Origin: CAVSRC01 sp963732845
GTDB lineage: Bacteria; Pseudomonadota; Alphaproteobacteria; Rhizobiales; Kaistiaceae
Assembly (NCBI GenBank): GCA_963732845.1
Contig: CAVTBE010000018.1
Span: 186,001-250,000 of the forward strand
Length of the DNA stretch: 64,000 bases
Reading direction: 5' to 3'
Every line of letters begins with the position of its first letter. Position 1 is the stretch's first letter. The notes below the pieces were generated by a model, which searched no databases, was not told where the DNA came from, and saw nothing but the letters and a program-made list of their open reading frames with translations. The position numbers were made by a program, and so were the translations under genes. Positions 63,992-64,000 of this stretch are shown here, piece by piece.

Positions 63992-64000
63992 ATGCGGCGG

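Overview
This is a high-GC alphaproteobacterial chromosome segment, most likely Hyphomicrobiales (Rhizobiales). The core blocks infC-rpmI-rplT-pheS-pheT and truB-rpsO-pnp, the DUF2852 and DUF2189 membrane proteins, PhaZ, and dispersed CCCTCxCCC and GGACGGAAAAGTG palindromes all point there. The genus cannot be fixed from the sequence alone. No rRNA, tRNA or CRISPR array was seen.

Left part (1-30.4 kb): a surface-polysaccharide locus with insertion sequences. Its edge (1-3.5 kb) holds two frame-broken secreted or outer-membrane genes and an intact IS1380-type element. From 3.5 to 8.5 kb a minus-strand, tightly coupled cassette encodes a UDP-glucuronate decarboxylase, a GtrB-like family 2 glycosyltransferase, a GtrA-like flippase, an unknown membrane protein and a GT-C-type membrane protein. 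It looks like a Gtr-type pathway for adding a lipid-carried sugar, perhaps xylose, to a polysaccharide outside the cytoplasm. A second GT-C protein follows. An IS1182-type element abuts a remnant of another IS1380 transposase (10.2-12.1 kb). Next come UDP-glucose dehydrogenase, an FkbM methyltransferase with a coiled coil, and a 1218-residue protein with three tandem GT-B glycosyltransferase modules. Minus-strand genes then encode two methyltransferases, two GDP-mannose dehydratase-type enzymes, GDP-fucose synthase and a glycosyltransferase. A plus-strand run of glycosyltransferase, Wzm, Wzt with a C-terminal sugar-binding domain, and phosphomannomutase closes the locus. Together these predict a mannose- and 6-deoxyhexose-containing, methylated polysaccharide exported by an ABC transporter, resembling the E. 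coli O8/O9 logic, with UDP-glucuronate or UDP-xylose side chemistry.

Middle part (30.4-46 kb): housekeeping and stress genes: UppP, a glutathione transferase, DoxX, a cyclic-nucleotide-binding protein, a RibD-C protein, the phenylalanyl-tRNA synthetase and translation-factor operon (split by a DUF559 gene), a hydrolase, LysR, an SDR, YdeI-like and QueG. A 0.8 kb repeat-rich stretch without genes follows.

Right part (45.3-64 kb): a nucleoside-deoxyribosyltransferase/TIR-like protein just downstream of polA, a PolA whose proofreading site is degenerate and whose linker contains a dispersed repeat, DUF2189, a lone HEPN-like protein, a class A penicillin-binding protein, a phosphotransferase, a YgjP-type metallopeptidase, DUF2852, PhaZ, a PAS-GGDEF diguanylate cyclase, and pnp, rpsO and truB.

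A caution: at least a dozen genes, mostly in the first 24 kb, carry apparent single-base frameshifts. They may be real decay or sequence error, and this affects how functional the polysaccharide locus is judged to be.
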